In this document: positions 47,333 to 57,728 of the stretch, in pieces
Layout of the letters: each line of letters opens with the position of its first letter
Position numbering within the stretch: the first letter of the stretch is position 1
NCBI GenBank assembly: GCA_016713525.1
Contig: JADJOZ010000033.1
Coordinates: forward strand, 682,001-746,000
Source: Bacteroidota bacterium
GTDB taxonomy: Bacteria; Bacteroidota; Bacteroidia; AKYH767-A; OLB10
DNA length: 64,000 nucleotides
Reading direction: 5' to 3'
Program-made: the position numbers and the translations under genes
Notes under the pieces: model-generated
Databases searched by the model: none
The model's input: only the letters and a program-made list of their open reading frames with translations
What the model was told of the DNA's origin: nothing

Positions 47333-48649
47333 TTAAACAGTTGCTTTTAATCCTTCCATAACCAGTTCCATTTTTGAACTTCTTGAACCCTTTATAAGAA
47401 TATTGAAGTTTTGCAATGGATGTTCCTGAATCCATTGAGATGCATCTTTTGAATTTTCCAGAAAAATGGCTTCCATACCGGAAGCAGCTTTCCTGAAATC
47501 GGGGCCAACAAGAATTACATGATCAAAACCTGCTGATGTTGCGATTTCAGCAATTCTTTTATGTTCAGCAAAAGCCGATTCTCCGAGTTCAAACATATCG
47601 CCAAGAAAAACAGCTCGTTTACCTGAGAAGTGATTTGTGAAATTGGTTAATGCTGCTTCCATGCTCGAAGGATTTGCATTGTAAGCATCCAGAATGACAT
47701 GATTCGAACCAACCTTTATTTCCTGCGATCGCTGGTTATCTGGAATGTATGTTTCAACAGCTTCGCAGATATCATGTGCCGTTACCTTAAAGTGAATACC
47801 AACTGCAATTGCAGATAATATATTTTCAAAATTATAATTCCCGGTGATATGACTTTTGATGTTATGGATTTGATCGTTATCCGGAGTTTTCCATTCCAGC
47901 GACACATACGAAGCATTGCCTTTTAATATTCCTGATACATCTTCAGAGCCACCGGTTCCATAGGATACAATCATGGTATAACCGCCAAGCATTTCTTTAA
48001 GATGTTCATTGTCGGTGTTTATGAAAACTGTTGCATTGGTATTTTTTGCAAAGGTGTACATTTCACCTTTGCCTTTTTTTACTCCTTCAAAACCACCAAA
48101 TCCTTCGAGATGCGCTTTTCCTACATTGGTAATAAGTACATGTGTTGGTCGGGAAATACTACAAAGCAGTTCAATTTCTTTTTGATGATTTGCCCCCATT
48201 TCAATGACTGCAATCTCATGCGATTTGGTTATCCCCAATAGGGTGAGTGGCACGCCAATATGATTATTCAGATTTCCTTTAGTATAATGTACCTGATATT
48301 TTTTCCCGAGCACTCTACTCATTAGTTCTTTCGTTGTTGTTTTACCATTACTTCCTGTTATACCGATAAAAGGTATTTTCAGCTGTCGGCGGTGATACAA
48401 TGCAAGTTGTTGCAGACTTGAGAGCACGTCATCTACTAAAAAAGTTGATCCGTCATCCGGAGTGTCAACATATTCATCTATTACAACAGCCGCAGCACCG
48501 GCTTTTAATGCCTGAGATGCATATTGGTTACCATTAAAGTTTTCTCCTTTAAGTGCAAAAAAAATAGATCCCGGAGAAATGGTTCGGGTATCTGTGCAAA
48601 TTGCAGCGCCATTGATAAACAGGGTGTACAGCTGTTGAATAACGTCCAT
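47333..48649 (-). CDS. murF: UDP-N-acetylmuramoyl-tripeptide--D-alanyl-D-alanine ligase
   Basis: 438 residues. The ATP loop GITGSNGKTTTKELM is at residues 96-110; the Mur-ligase motifs NLNNHIGVPLTLLGI, VIEMGANHQKEIELL, ITNVGKAHLEGFGG and LDAYNANPSSMEAALTNF follow. N-terminal CTDTRTISPGSIFFALKGEN is the UDP-sugar binding domain. It adds D-Ala-D-Ala to the peptidoglycan precursor in the cytoplasm. It lies downstream of gldJ on the same strand, separated by a strong terminator, so it probably has its own promoter. Single gene; no other mur genes nearby. Confidence 0.94.
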   Translation of the reverse strand: MDVIQQLYTLFINGAAICTDTRTISPGSIFFALKGENFNGNQYASQALKAGAAAVVIDEYVDTPDDGSTFLVDDVLSSLQQLALYHRRQLKIPFIGITGSNGKTTTKELMSRVLGKKYQVHYTKGNLNNHIGVPLTLLGITKSHEIAVIEMGANHQKEIELLCSISRPTHVLITNVGKAHLEGFGGFEGVKKGKGEMYTFAKNTNATVFINTDNEHLKEMLGGYTMIVSYGTGGSEDVSGILKGNASYVSLEWKTPDNDQIHNIKSHITGNYNFENILSAIAVGIHFKVTAHDICEAVETYIPDNQRSQEIKVGSNHVILDAYNANPSSMEAALTNFTNHFSGKRAVFLGDMFELGESAFAEHKRIAEIATSAGFDHVILVGPDFRKAASGMEAIFLENSKDASQWIQEHPLQNFNILIKGSRSSKMELVMEGLKATV

Positions 48650-48694
48650 ATGCTAAATTGATCGGTTGAAGTATACACACAAAAGAACAAAAAA

Positions 48695-48722
48695 AAACGT
48701 CCCGGAAATTTCCGGGACGTTT
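48695..48722 (-). terminator. Intrinsic terminator of gldJ
   Basis: Perfect 13-bp inverted repeat AACGTCCCGGAAA / TTTCCGGGACGTT. On the minus strand it is followed by T8, and it lies 24 bp after the gldJ stop, so it ends the porP/sprF-gldJ transcript before murF. Confidence 0.88.
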
Positions 48723-48745
48723 AGGTTATTAACTGATTTACCAGC

Positions 48746-50197
48746 TTATCTTTTCTTAGCTCTTTTGCCTTTTTGGGAGAATCCTACGGGACTTCCGACA
48801 CGGTGCATAGCACAACGGAAACCGATATAGTCAGTTGCCTGACGCTGATCGAGGAATCGACGAGCACCTGGAGACATCCAGTATGCACGGTCTTTCCAGG
48901 ACCCCCCTTTAATAACTCGAGCCTGATCATCAACCATTGATGTAGCACCAAAGTTATAGGTGATATATTCAGGCTCATCACCGTCGAGATAGTTTTTATT
49001 ATCGGCTTTGGTATAATTTCTTCTGCCTTCGTTTTCGCCTTCAGAAACATCACGGTACATAATACGACCTAATGAATCTTTTTCTGCTACTTGACCTTCT
49101 TCATCGGTAAGTTGAGTTTTGAAAACGTTACCTCTGTAAGGATTGAAGTCATCTTTATCTTCAGGTGAAAGTGGACGATAAACATCGGCTACCCATTCAG
49201 CAACGTTACCACCCATATTATATAAACCGTAGTCGTTTGGAACATAAGAAATAACGGGAGCAGTGATGTCGGCATTATCATTCAAATGACCGGCAACCCC
49301 CATGTTATCACCTCGTCCACGTTTAAAGTTAGCAAGCATTTCACCTTTGTATTTTTCATCGGCGTTACGAACTACGTGTCCTGACCATGGGTATTGCTTA
49401 CGATCGGTTACCCTTTCAAATACGGTGTTTCCAACCAAACCAAGTGCAGCATATTCCCATTCTGCTTCAGTTGGGAGTCGGTACCGTGGTAATAAAATTC
49501 CATCTTCAACAATTACTTTACGGGTATCACGGTTCGGATTCAAATCGTTGAGGGGACTTTTTACCAAACCTTCATATTGATTGGAAAGATAGGCGTCGGT
49601 ATTAAAGTTATCTTCGTTTATCTGAGCTGGATTGATACGTAAAATACCTTCACGAATCAAAATTTGTTCGTTTACACGATCGGTTCTCCATGCACAGAAG
49701 TCATTAGCCTGCAACCAGTTAACGCCTACAACAGGGTAGTCACTGTAAGCAGGGTGACGCAGGTATAATTCTACGTAAGGCTCATTGAACCCAACTTTAG
49801 AACGCCATACCAGCGTATCGGGTAAAGCTCTTTTATAAACTTCAGGATAATCTGTTCCAAATACGCGATCGAGCCAATAAAGGTATTCGCGGTAGTGGAG
49901 GTTTGAAATTTCTGATTCATCCATATAGAATGATGAAACAGTCACCCTTCTTGGGATATTATCCCAATCAATAGTGATATCCTGTTCCGTGCGGCCCATT
50001 GCGAAAGTACCACCTTCGATCAGGATCAAACCGGGACCGGTTTCCTGTTCTTCATAAGGTGTTTTTTCAAAGCCACCATTCTTTTCATTATTGTAATCCC
50101 ATCCGGTTACAGATGATTTTTCCTTCGAACAGGAAGTAAAAACCAATGCTCCGGCAATCATTGCCATCACCGGTGTTACTAATGAAATTTTCTTCAT
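48746..50197 (-). CDS. gldJ: Gliding motility lipoprotein GldJ (FGE-sulfatase fold)
   Basis: 483 residues. Lipoprotein signal MKKISLVTPVMAMIAGALVF then TSCSK, cysteine at residue 23. SSVTGWDYNNEKNGGFE next to the N-terminus and the long formylglycine-generating-enzyme-like domain (LILIEGGTFAMGRTEQD, YRLPTEAEWEYAALG, NMGGNVAEWVADVYRP, VIKGGSWKDRAYWMSPGARR, YIGFRCAMHRVG) match GldJ/GldK. GldJ rather than GldK is chosen for the porU/porV neighbourhood, as in Flavobacterium johnsoniae. It is needed for gliding and for stability of the T9SS in that species. The basic tail QKGKRAKKR is common in GldJ. A porP/sprF homologue lies 58 bp upstream. Confidence 0.85.
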   Translation of the reverse strand: MKKISLVTPVMAMIAGALVFTSCSKEKSSVTGWDYNNEKNGGFEKTPYEEQETGPGLILIEGGTFAMGRTEQDITIDWDNIPRRVTVSSFYMDESEISNLHYREYLYWLDRVFGTDYPEVYKRALPDTLVWRSKVGFNEPYVELYLRHPAYSDYPVVGVNWLQANDFCAWRTDRVNEQILIREGILRINPAQINEDNFNTDAYLSNQYEGLVKSPLNDLNPNRDTRKVIVEDGILLPRYRLPTEAEWEYAALGLVGNTVFERVTDRKQYPWSGHVVRNADEKYKGEMLANFKRGRGDNMGVAGHLNDNADITAPVISYVPNDYGLYNMGGNVAEWVADVYRPLSPEDKDDFNPYRGNVFKTQLTDEEGQVAEKDSLGRIMYRDVSEGENEGRRNYTKADNKNYLDGDEPEYITYNFGATSMVDDQARVIKGGSWKDRAYWMSPGARRFLDQRQATDYIGFRCAMHRVGSPVGFSQKGKRAKKR

Positions 50198-50255
50198 GAC
50201 CGTTTTATCTAGGGTTTAGATTAATGTTCAGGAGTATACCTTATTATATTACTAA

Positions 50256-51278
50256 CTAGAAGGATGGACAGCTTATTGTTCTGAATCTCTTCTTTTTAGG
50301 GCGACATTCGAACTGCATTCCGAAACTGATTTCATGCGAACCTGCGGTTGCATTATTGGTCAATTTCGAGACAGTCACGTCGTAAGAATAGCCAAATTTA
50401 AACAATCCTTTCTGAACTCCAATTAAAGCGATAAAAGATTCGCTTGAAATAAACGATTCTTTTCCGAAATTGCCTCTGTACCAGAGTCCTCCGATAATTG
50501 GAGACTTCAGCACATAAACACCGATGTTGAGTTGATTGAAGCTTGCTTGTTGTTGATAAAGGAGGTTGGGGGAGATATAAGTTCCTTCATCACGGCTGGC
50601 TGCATACTTATATACTTTGGTGTCACCGATTGGGAGCATTGCACCCACGTGAGCGGTAATTTTCATTGGTAATTCTGAAGATCCTTCAACAATAAAGGCT
50701 TCATCAGGCTGAGTCAGGTGATTGACTGCAACTCCGCCGTAAAACTTTGAGCTATAGGCTAATATACCGGCTGAGAAGTCTGCAAATGATTTCGACTGAT
50801 CGGGTCTGGTTTCCTGAGTTGCATAAACATACCCGTAACGTGGATCGATCATATCTCCAAAATAAAGCTTATCCCAATCCAGTTTTTTCTGTACCCAGGT
50901 TCCCTGAAGGCCCAAACGGATCGAGAAATCACGACTAAGATTTAACTGATAGGAATAAATTCCACTGATATTGGTTGTGTTTAGGGTTCCTTCACCAGCT
51001 TTATCGTTCATAACCAATAATCCCAAACCACCTCCAACAGCATCTACATGCTGATCATATGAAGCGGCATAAGTGATGAAAGTTTTAGATAATGCAGGCC
51101 ATTGATTCCTGTAATTCAATGAGATACGTGGACATCTGGCAGAACCTGCAAAGGCAGGATTCAGGTACAGTGGAGCCGCATAAAATTGTGTAAATTCAGG
51201 ATCCTGAGCCAGAAGTTTATCCGGCGCAAGACTCAAAATACACAGGCAAATAATAATTATCCGCTTTAACATAATCAC
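50256..51278 (-). CDS. PorP/SprF family type IX secretion outer-membrane protein
   Basis: 340 residues. Signal peptide to about residue 25 (MIMLKRIIIICLCILSLAPD), then the family start QDPEFTQFYAAPLYLNPAFAG and GSARCPRISLNYRNQWPAL. The rest is a beta-barrel with alternating strands (GLGLLVMNDKAGEGTLN, SIRLGLQGTWVQKKLDW, GVAVNHLTQPDEAF, VGAMLPIGDTKVYKYAAS, FKFGYSYDVTVSKL). SprF-like proteins assist secretion of SprB-type adhesins. The gene is divergent from porU across 239 bp and followed by gldJ, so the operon is porP/sprF-gldJ. The C-terminal tail (PKKKRFRTISCPSF) is basic. Confidence 0.88.
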   Translation of the reverse strand: MIMLKRIIIICLCILSLAPDKLLAQDPEFTQFYAAPLYLNPAFAGSARCPRISLNYRNQWPALSKTFITYAASYDQHVDAVGGGLGLLVMNDKAGEGTLNTTNISGIYSYQLNLSRDFSIRLGLQGTWVQKKLDWDKLYFGDMIDPRYGYVYATQETRPDQSKSFADFSAGILAYSSKFYGGVAVNHLTQPDEAFIVEGSSELPMKITAHVGAMLPIGDTKVYKYAASRDEGTYISPNLLYQQQASFNQLNIGVYVLKSPIIGGLWYRGNFGKESFISSESFIALIGVQKGLFKFGYSYDVTVSKLTNNATAGSHEISFGMQFECRPKKKRFRTISCPSF

Positions 51279-51517
51279 CTAATTTAGTCCTGACTTATAC
51301 GAATAACCATTATTTAGTTACAAATGAACCGACAATAAACGGTCAGAACCCCCGTTAAAATTGCGTCCTGAATCTTTTAGACGACAATTTTGTTATAATA
51401 ATCACAAATATAGTTGATAAAAAATTTAAATTCCAAACAAAATAAATTGAATCATTACAGGTTATTACCTAACCTACTACTCTTTTATTAAATTTGTAAC
51501 GCTAACACAACCAGCCA

Positions 51518-54500
51518 ATGACACAATTAAAGACGCTCCCAGCAAAGCTGTTTTTCGCTTTTATCTTACTTTCTTCTTTTATTCCTGGTTTGGCATCGGC
51601 CCAACGCCAGTTACCCGGAACGATAAAGCTGCAATGGAAAAAGGACCTGGAAATGCAACAAGGTGAAGCATCCACCATCAAATTATTGAATTTTGAAGGT
51701 GCCCAATACGATGGCTCACGCAACTCAATGCCTTATTTTACAGGGCTTTACACTTACCAATACCAAGGATTTGAACCGGTTGTAACACTTAAAAATCCTG
51801 TTTATGAGGCCTTTACATCATCAGCTGTAAATAACGATTCCCCAATTTCCGGAGACATTAATATAAAGGCATCCGTTGTCACAGAAAAAAAAGTAAAGCT
51901 TTTAGGGATATCACTTTTGCCGATTCGGAAAAATCCTGCTTCTAATCAGTTGGAGCGTTTGGTGTCATTTGAACTCGACATTAAACCGGGAGCAGTATTA
52001 AAAACCACAGGTTCCAAACAAAGTGCATTTGCACCAAATTCAGTTCTTGCATCAGGATCATGGTATAAAATTGCAGTATCGAATACAGGAGTACACAAAA
52101 TAACTGCCGACTTTTTGCGTCAGATTGGTTTTGACCCTGCGTCTGTAAATCCTAATCAGTTTCGTTTATTTGGAAATGGCGGTGGATTGATGCCGTTTCT
52201 GAATAGCGTTTTCCGTCACGATGACTTAGCCGAAAACGCTATTTATGTTTATGATGGAGGCACTCCCAATGTATTCGATAATTCAGATTATGTTTTATTT
52301 TATGGAGAAGCACCTGTTTCGTGGTCGTATGATGCTGCTGATGGCAGATTCCATCATACCAGTCATTTGTACAGCGATTACACTTACTATTTTATCACTC
52401 CCCAATTAAACAGTTCCTCATCTCCTAAAAGAATTCAATCGCAGCCATCTTCAACATTAACTGCAAATTATACATCAAATACTTTTGATGATTATAAAGT
52501 TCATGAAGTTGATAAAACAAATTTTATTAAGTCGGGTCGTCAATGGTATGGTGAGGTTTTTGATACAGAACTGACACAAAATTTTACATTCTCATTTCCC
52601 AATATCGATCTAACAACTCCCGCCTATGTGAAATCAAATCTGATAGCCCGTTCTTTTAGTCCGAGTAATTTCAGAATGACCTATGGTAATCAACTGGTGT
52701 TTCAGCAAAATGTTACTGCTGTAGGTACATCTTACACCGACGATTATGCAAAAGAAAATATCAGCAATACAACATTTGCTCCTGTTGGCAACGATATAAC
52801 TTTAACACTTACTTATTATCCCACAACGTCCACTTCCGTGGGATATTTAAATTATATTGAAGTAAATGCGCGAAGAAATTTAACGATGTCGGGTACTCAG
52901 ATGGGTTTCCGTGACAAACTTTCAGTGGCACCTGGAAATGTTACTCAGTTTAACTTCAGTGCCGGTTCAAATGTGCAGGTTTGGGATGTTACCGATCCGG
53001 TGAATGTTTACAAACAAGAATATGGAAGCGGAACATCTTTTACATTGCCAACCGACGAGTTACGGGAGTTCATTGCATTCGATGGCGCATGATTCTTTTT
53101 CCCGCTCCTGCAGGATCAATCGCCAATCAGAATTTGCATGCTTCTGCACAAATGGATATGGTGATTTTATCGCATCCGAATTTTATTTCTGAAGCAAACC
53201 GACTTGCCGACTTCCACCGGAATAATAGTAATCTTGATGTAATAGTTGTAACTCCCGATCAGGTATACAATGAGTTCTCATCGGGTGCAAAAGATATTAT
53301 TGGTGTGCGTGACTTTTTAAAAATGTTTTATGATCGTGCCACAACTCCGGAAGAACTGCCAAAATATTTATTACTGTTCGGTGACGGCTCTTATGATAAT
53401 AAAGGAGTTTCTTCTTCTAACACAAACTTCATTCTAACATATCAATCACTAAATTCAATTTCACTCGTAGGCTCTTATGTGTCGGATGATTTTTACGGAT
53501 TCCTCGATGATAATGAAGGCGATTGGGATGATGGTGGTGCAGCTGATTTGTTGGATATTGGTATCGGAAGATTTCCAGTAAAAACACTAAGTGAAGCAAC
53601 TGCTGTTGTGAATAAGACCATTGATTATGCCACACCTGGTACCTTTTCAGATGCTACACTTTGTGCTGATGGAAATACATCAAGTTTAGGTGACTGGAGG
53701 AATACCATTTGTTTTGTTGCCGATGATGAAGATGGTGCCTTGCATCTCGATCAGTCGAATAATCTTGCTAATTTTTTAAGTTCAACACAACCTGTTTATA
53801 ACCTCGATAAAATTTATATCGATGCTTACAGTCAGGTTTCAACTCCGGGTGGTCAGCGTTATCCAACCGTTAATGAAGCTATCACCAGAAGGGTAGAAAA
53901 AGGAGCTTTGATTGTGAACTACACAGGCCATGGTGGAGAAACCGGCTGGACCGGAGAGCGAATTCTGGATAATGCGATGGTTCAATCATGGAATAATGTT
54001 CGTAAACTTCCTCTGTTTATAACGGCAACTTGTGAATTCAGTCGTTATGATGATCCGGGTAGAACATCAGCTGGTGAACTGGTACTTATTAATAGTGAAG
54101 CTGGTGGCATAGCATTAATGACTACGACGCGATTGGTTTATGCAAATCAGAATGCTGTTCTTAATAATGCAATGGTGCGATCTCTTTTTGATCCCGCACT
54201 TGTAAATCGTCCACGCTTGGGTGATGCATATGTGCTTACTAAAAATGATGGCATTGTTTTAACAGGTGGAATTAATCCCAGAAATTTTTCATTGTTGGGC
54301 GACCCTGCAATTATGCTTGCATACCCCGAACATCAGGTTGTAACAACTCAGATTAATGGAGCACCCATTGTTGCTGATGCCGACACATTAACTGCTTTCA
54401 GTAAAGTTACTATTTCAGGTGAGGTTCAATCGGGCGGTCAAAAATTAACTTCTTTCTCAGGAATTATTTATCCTACAGTTTACGATAAGAAAGAGAATGT

Positions 54501-55407
54501 TTCTACTTTATCTAATGACCCATCCAGTCCGCTTCGCACATTTACATTGCAGAAAAATATTTTATACAAAGGTAAAGCCAGTGTTACCAATGGGGAGTTT
54601 TCATTCACATTTATTGTTCCCAAAGATATTGCGTATCAAATCGGTCGTGGTCGGATAAGTTACTATGCTCACAATGGTGATGCAGATGCAAATGGCTTTT
54701 ATGATAGTCTCATGATTGGAGGAACTTCTACTACTGCTATTACAGATGTGGAAGGTCCTTCGGTGAAACTTTATCTGAATGATGAGAAATTTGTTTTTGG
54801 TGGCACTACCGATGAAAATCCTAAAATTTATGCTCTCATAGCAGATTCAAATGGTGTTAATACGGTTGGAAATGGAATCGGACATGATATTACCGCACAA
54901 ATTGATGGTAAAGCTGAGGAAATTTATGTGCTGAACGATTATTATGAATCGGATCTTGATAGCTATCAGTCAGGAAAAATACTTTATCCGTTATCGGGTT
55001 TACCCGAAGGAAGGCACACCCTGAAATTTAAAGTCTGGGATATTTACAACAATTCTTCGGAAGCATACACCGAATTTGTAGTCGCTGAATCAGCAACTCT
55101 GGCCTTGAATCATGTGTTAAATTATCCTAATCCTTTCACTACTAAAACGTCATTCTTTTTCGAACATAATCGTCCATGTAATTCTTTAGATGTTCAGGTT
55201 CAGGTATTTACGGTTTCCGGAAAGTTAATAAAGACCATTAACCGGACAATTGCCTGCGAAGGATACCGGGTTGACGACCTGGATTGGGATGGTCGCGATG
55301 ATTTTGGCGATCCGATTGGACGCGGAGTTTACGTTTATCGATTGAAAATCAGGGACTCTGATGGTATGACGGCCGAAAAATATGAAAAACTGGTCGTATT
55401 AAAATAG
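51518..55407 (+). CDS. porU: Type IX secretion system sortase PorU (frameshifted)
   Basis: About 1,296 residues. Signal peptide MTQLKTLPAKLFFAFILLSS to about 28, a long beta-sandwich region, then a gingipain-like C25 peptidase domain with catalytic histidine in VNYTGHGGETGWTGE (about 802) and cysteine in ITATCEFSRYDDPGR (about 837), and a C-terminal domain with YPNPFTTKTSFFFEHN. PorU removes the sorting domain of T9SS cargo and attaches it to lipopolysaccharide. One base is missing near 53089, where the frame stops after IAFDGA; one A restores MILFPAPAGSIANQNLHAS. A TAAATTTG box at 51489-51496 precedes the start by 21 bp. Confidence 0.9.
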
Positions 55408-55411
55408 AACC

Positions 55412-55438
55412 TTGTGAATACCTATTTCGTTATATTTG
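55412..55438 (+). promoter_or_regulatory. Possible promoter of porV
   Basis: TATATTTG at 55431-55438 matches TAnnTTTG and TTG at 55412-55414 lies 16 bp upstream, somewhat short spacing. It sits in the only 50-bp gap between porU and porV. Confidence 0.4.
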
Positions 55439-55457
55439 CAATTCTTTTAAAATTTCC

Positions 55458-56663
55458 ATGATGAAACACAAAATTAGCCCGTTTATGGCAGCTCTTTTAT
55501 CGCTTGCTATGTTGCCGGGGATGACAAAGGCTCAAGTTGATCAGTCTAACCTGCTTGGGCAGATTAATACCATTACTACAGCAGTTCCCTTCCTCATCAT
55601 TTCTCCCGATGCACGTGCCGGTGGCATGGGCGATGTAGGTGTATCATCTTCACCTGATGCAAATGCTATTCACTGGAATCCATCGAAACTTGCTTTCGTA
55701 GATAAGAAAATGGGATTCTCAATTTCTTATACACCATGGTTACGTAAACTGGTTCCGGATATCAATCTGGCTTATGTATCTTTCTATAATAAGTTGAAAG
55801 GTGATCAAACCATCGGTGCTTCATTGCGTTATTTCTCTTTAGGAAATATCACCTTCACCGATAATACCGGTGCAGAACTGGGACAATTTAATCCTGCAGA
55901 ATTTGCGTTTGATATTGCTTATGCGCGTAAACTGAGTGAAAATTTTAGCGGAGGTATTGCTCTTCGTTATATCAATTCAAATCTTACCGGTGGATTTCAG
56001 GTAGAAAACAATGCTACCAAAGCTGGTAATTCAGTGGCAGCCGACATCAGTGCTTACTATCAAACAGAAATGGAAGTTAGTAAGAAGGATGCGATTTTTG
56101 CTGTTGGTGTGAATATTTCAAACATCGGAACTAAAATATCTTACACTGAAACAGGTGTGAAAGATTTTATTCCAATTAATTTACGTCTGGGACCTTCACT
56201 TACTTTGAAGCTGAACGAATACAATGATCTTGCATTCATGATCGACTTCAACAAATTACTTGTTCCAACTCCTCCGATTTATAATCCTGATAGTGTTATC
56301 AATGGTGAGCAGCAAATTTTATTCGGTAAGAATCCCGATGTGAGTGTTGCTTCCGGAATTTTTAATTCTTTCAGTGATGCTCCTGATGGTGGAAAAGAAG
56401 AGTTACGTGAGATCAATATCGCAGCAGGTTTAGAATATTGGTATGATAAACAATTTGCTTTCCGTGCCGGATATTTTTACGAGCATGAAACAAAAGGAAA
56501 TCGTAAATATTTTACTTTAGGTGCAGGTTTGAAATACAATGTATTCGGACTGGACTTTGCTTATCTTATCCCAACCGATCAACGTAATCCGTTAGAGAAC
56601 ACACTTCGTTTTTCATTGGTATTTGATTTCGACAGCCTGAAGAAAGCCGACGACGCCGAATAA
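55458..56663 (+). CDS. porV: Type IX secretion system outer-membrane protein PorV
   Basis: 401 residues. Signal peptide to about residue 26 (MMKHKISPFMAALLSLAMLP, ending TKAQ), then the conserved opening VPFLIISPDARAGGMGDVGV, NAIHWNPSKLAFVDKKMGFS and ISYTPWLRKLVPDINLAYVS, a beta-barrel of the FadL/PorV class ending LGAGLKYNVFGLDFAYLIPT and LRFSLVFDFDSLKK. PorV escorts folded cargo from the translocon to PorU. Gene order porU-porV-ispF-cdd matches other Bacteroidota. ispF starts at the last base of this gene's stop (TAATG). Confidence 0.93.
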   Translation: MMKHKISPFMAALLSLAMLPGMTKAQVDQSNLLGQINTITTAVPFLIISPDARAGGMGDVGVSSSPDANAIHWNPSKLAFVDKKMGFSISYTPWLRKLVPDINLAYVSFYNKLKGDQTIGASLRYFSLGNITFTDNTGAELGQFNPAEFAFDIAYARKLSENFSGGIALRYINSNLTGGFQVENNATKAGNSVAADISAYYQTEMEVSKKDAIFAVGVNISNIGTKISYTETGVKDFIPINLRLGPSLTLKLNEYNDLAFMIDFNKLLVPTPPIYNPDSVINGEQQILFGKNPDVSVASGIFNSFSDAPDGGKEELREINIAAGLEYWYDKQFAFRAGYFYEHETKGNRKYFTLGAGLKYNVFGLDFAYLIPTDQRNPLENTLRFSLVFDFDSLKKADDAE

Positions 56664-57142
56664 TGAAGATCCGCGTAGGCTTTGGATTTGATGTCCACCA
56701 GCTACGTGAAGGCCGGCCATGTATTTTGGGTGGTGTTGAAATTGCACACTCAAAAGGACCCCTCGGACATTCCGATGCCGATGTACTAATTCATGCGATT
56801 TGTGATGCGCTGTTAGGTGCAGCCGGATTGCGTGATATTGGTTTTCATTTCCCTGATACTTCAGCTGAATTTAAAGACGCCGACAGCAAAAAACTTCTTG
56901 CTAGAGTGATGGAGCTGATCCGTGAAAAAGGATTTGAGCCTGGAAATATCGACTGTACACTTGTGGCTGAGCAGCCTAAAATAAACCCGCATATCAATGC
57001 CATGAAAGAAACATTGGCCAAGGTAATGTCGATTGATACAGATGATATTGCCATCAAAGCTACTACCAATGAAAAAATGGGGTTTATTGGCAGAGAAGAA
57101 GGGGTAACGGCATATGCAGTTGCATTGCTGGTTAAAAAATAA
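56663..57142 (+). CDS. ispF: 2-C-methyl-D-erythritol 2,4-cyclodiphosphate synthase
   Basis: 159 residues. Zinc ligands D10, H12 and H44 sit in GFGFDVHQL and ADVLIHAICDALLG, as in IspF (aligned with E. coli D8, H10, H42), and GPLGHSDADV and ATTNEKMGFIGREEG complete the family. It forms the cyclic diphosphate in the methylerythritol phosphate path to isoprenoids. Start overlaps the porV stop and cdd follows after 21 bp. No other isoprenoid gene is present nearby. Confidence 0.95.
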   Translation: MKIRVGFGFDVHQLREGRPCILGGVEIAHSKGPLGHSDADVLIHAICDALLGAAGLRDIGFHFPDTSAEFKDADSKKLLARVMELIREKGFEPGNIDCTLVAEQPKINPHINAMKETLAKVMSIDTDDIAIKATTNEKMGFIGREEGVTAYAVALLVKK

Positions 57143-57163
57143 ATTTTTCTAAATCAAGATTCC

Positions 57164-57652
57164 ATGAAACAAATTTCGTCTGAAATCAAGTACGACTTAT
57201 ATGAATCAATGGATGAACTTTCCGCTGAAGATAAGTCGTTGATGCTGGCAGCTATCGAAGCAACAGGAACAGCTTATGCGCCATATTCCAATTTTCATGT
57301 TGGTGCTGCGGTACTGATGGAAAACGGACAGGTTGTTCGCGGAAGTAATCAGGAAAATGCGGCATATCCTTCCGGACTATGTGCAGAAAGGGTTGCTGTT
57401 TTTGCGGCGGGATCTCAATTCCCCGGAGTGAAAATTAAAGCCATTGCAATTACTGCTATGTTCGATGATTTAAAAGAACCACTCTCGGTTAGTCCGTGTG
57501 GTGATTGCAGACAGGTAATGGCCGAATATGAACATCGGTACAAAGCAAACATCCGATTGATCATCACAGCAGGTAAGGGTAAGATAATGGTCATCCCAAA
57601 TACCAAAACCTTATTGCCTCTGATGTTTAATGCTGAAAATCTGAAGAAGTAA
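57164..57652 (+). CDS. cdd: Cytidine deaminase
   Basis: 162 residues. Zinc ligands C73, C112 and C115 and the proton shuttle E75 lie in SGLCAERVAVF and SPCGDCRQVM; NFHVGAAVLMENG is the substrate-binding element. It deaminates cytidine and deoxycytidine for pyrimidine salvage. It is the last gene of the porU-porV-ispF-cdd run and ends at a strong terminator shared with pdhC. The residues following the zinc site (EYEHRYKANIRLI) fit the tetrameric class. Confidence 0.94.
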   Translation: MKQISSEIKYDLYESMDELSAEDKSLMLAAIEATGTAYAPYSNFHVGAAVLMENGQVVRGSNQENAAYPSGLCAERVAVFAAGSQFPGVKIKAIAITAMFDDLKEPLSVSPCGDCRQVMAEYEHRYKANIRLIITAGKGKIMVIPNTKTLLPLMFNAENLKK

Positions 57653-57676
57653 ATTATAAAAAATTAACTGCAAAAA

Positions 57677-57714
57677 AAACGCCCTGTTGAAATTCGAATT
57701 CAACAGGGCGTTTT
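57677..57714. terminator. Bidirectional intrinsic terminator
   Basis: Stem AAAACGCCCTGTTGAA / TTCAACAGGGCGTTTT with a 7-nt loop, preceded by an A-run and followed by T's. Serves cdd from the left and pdhC from the right. Confidence 0.88.
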
Positions 57715-57728
57715 GTTTAATTGTAATT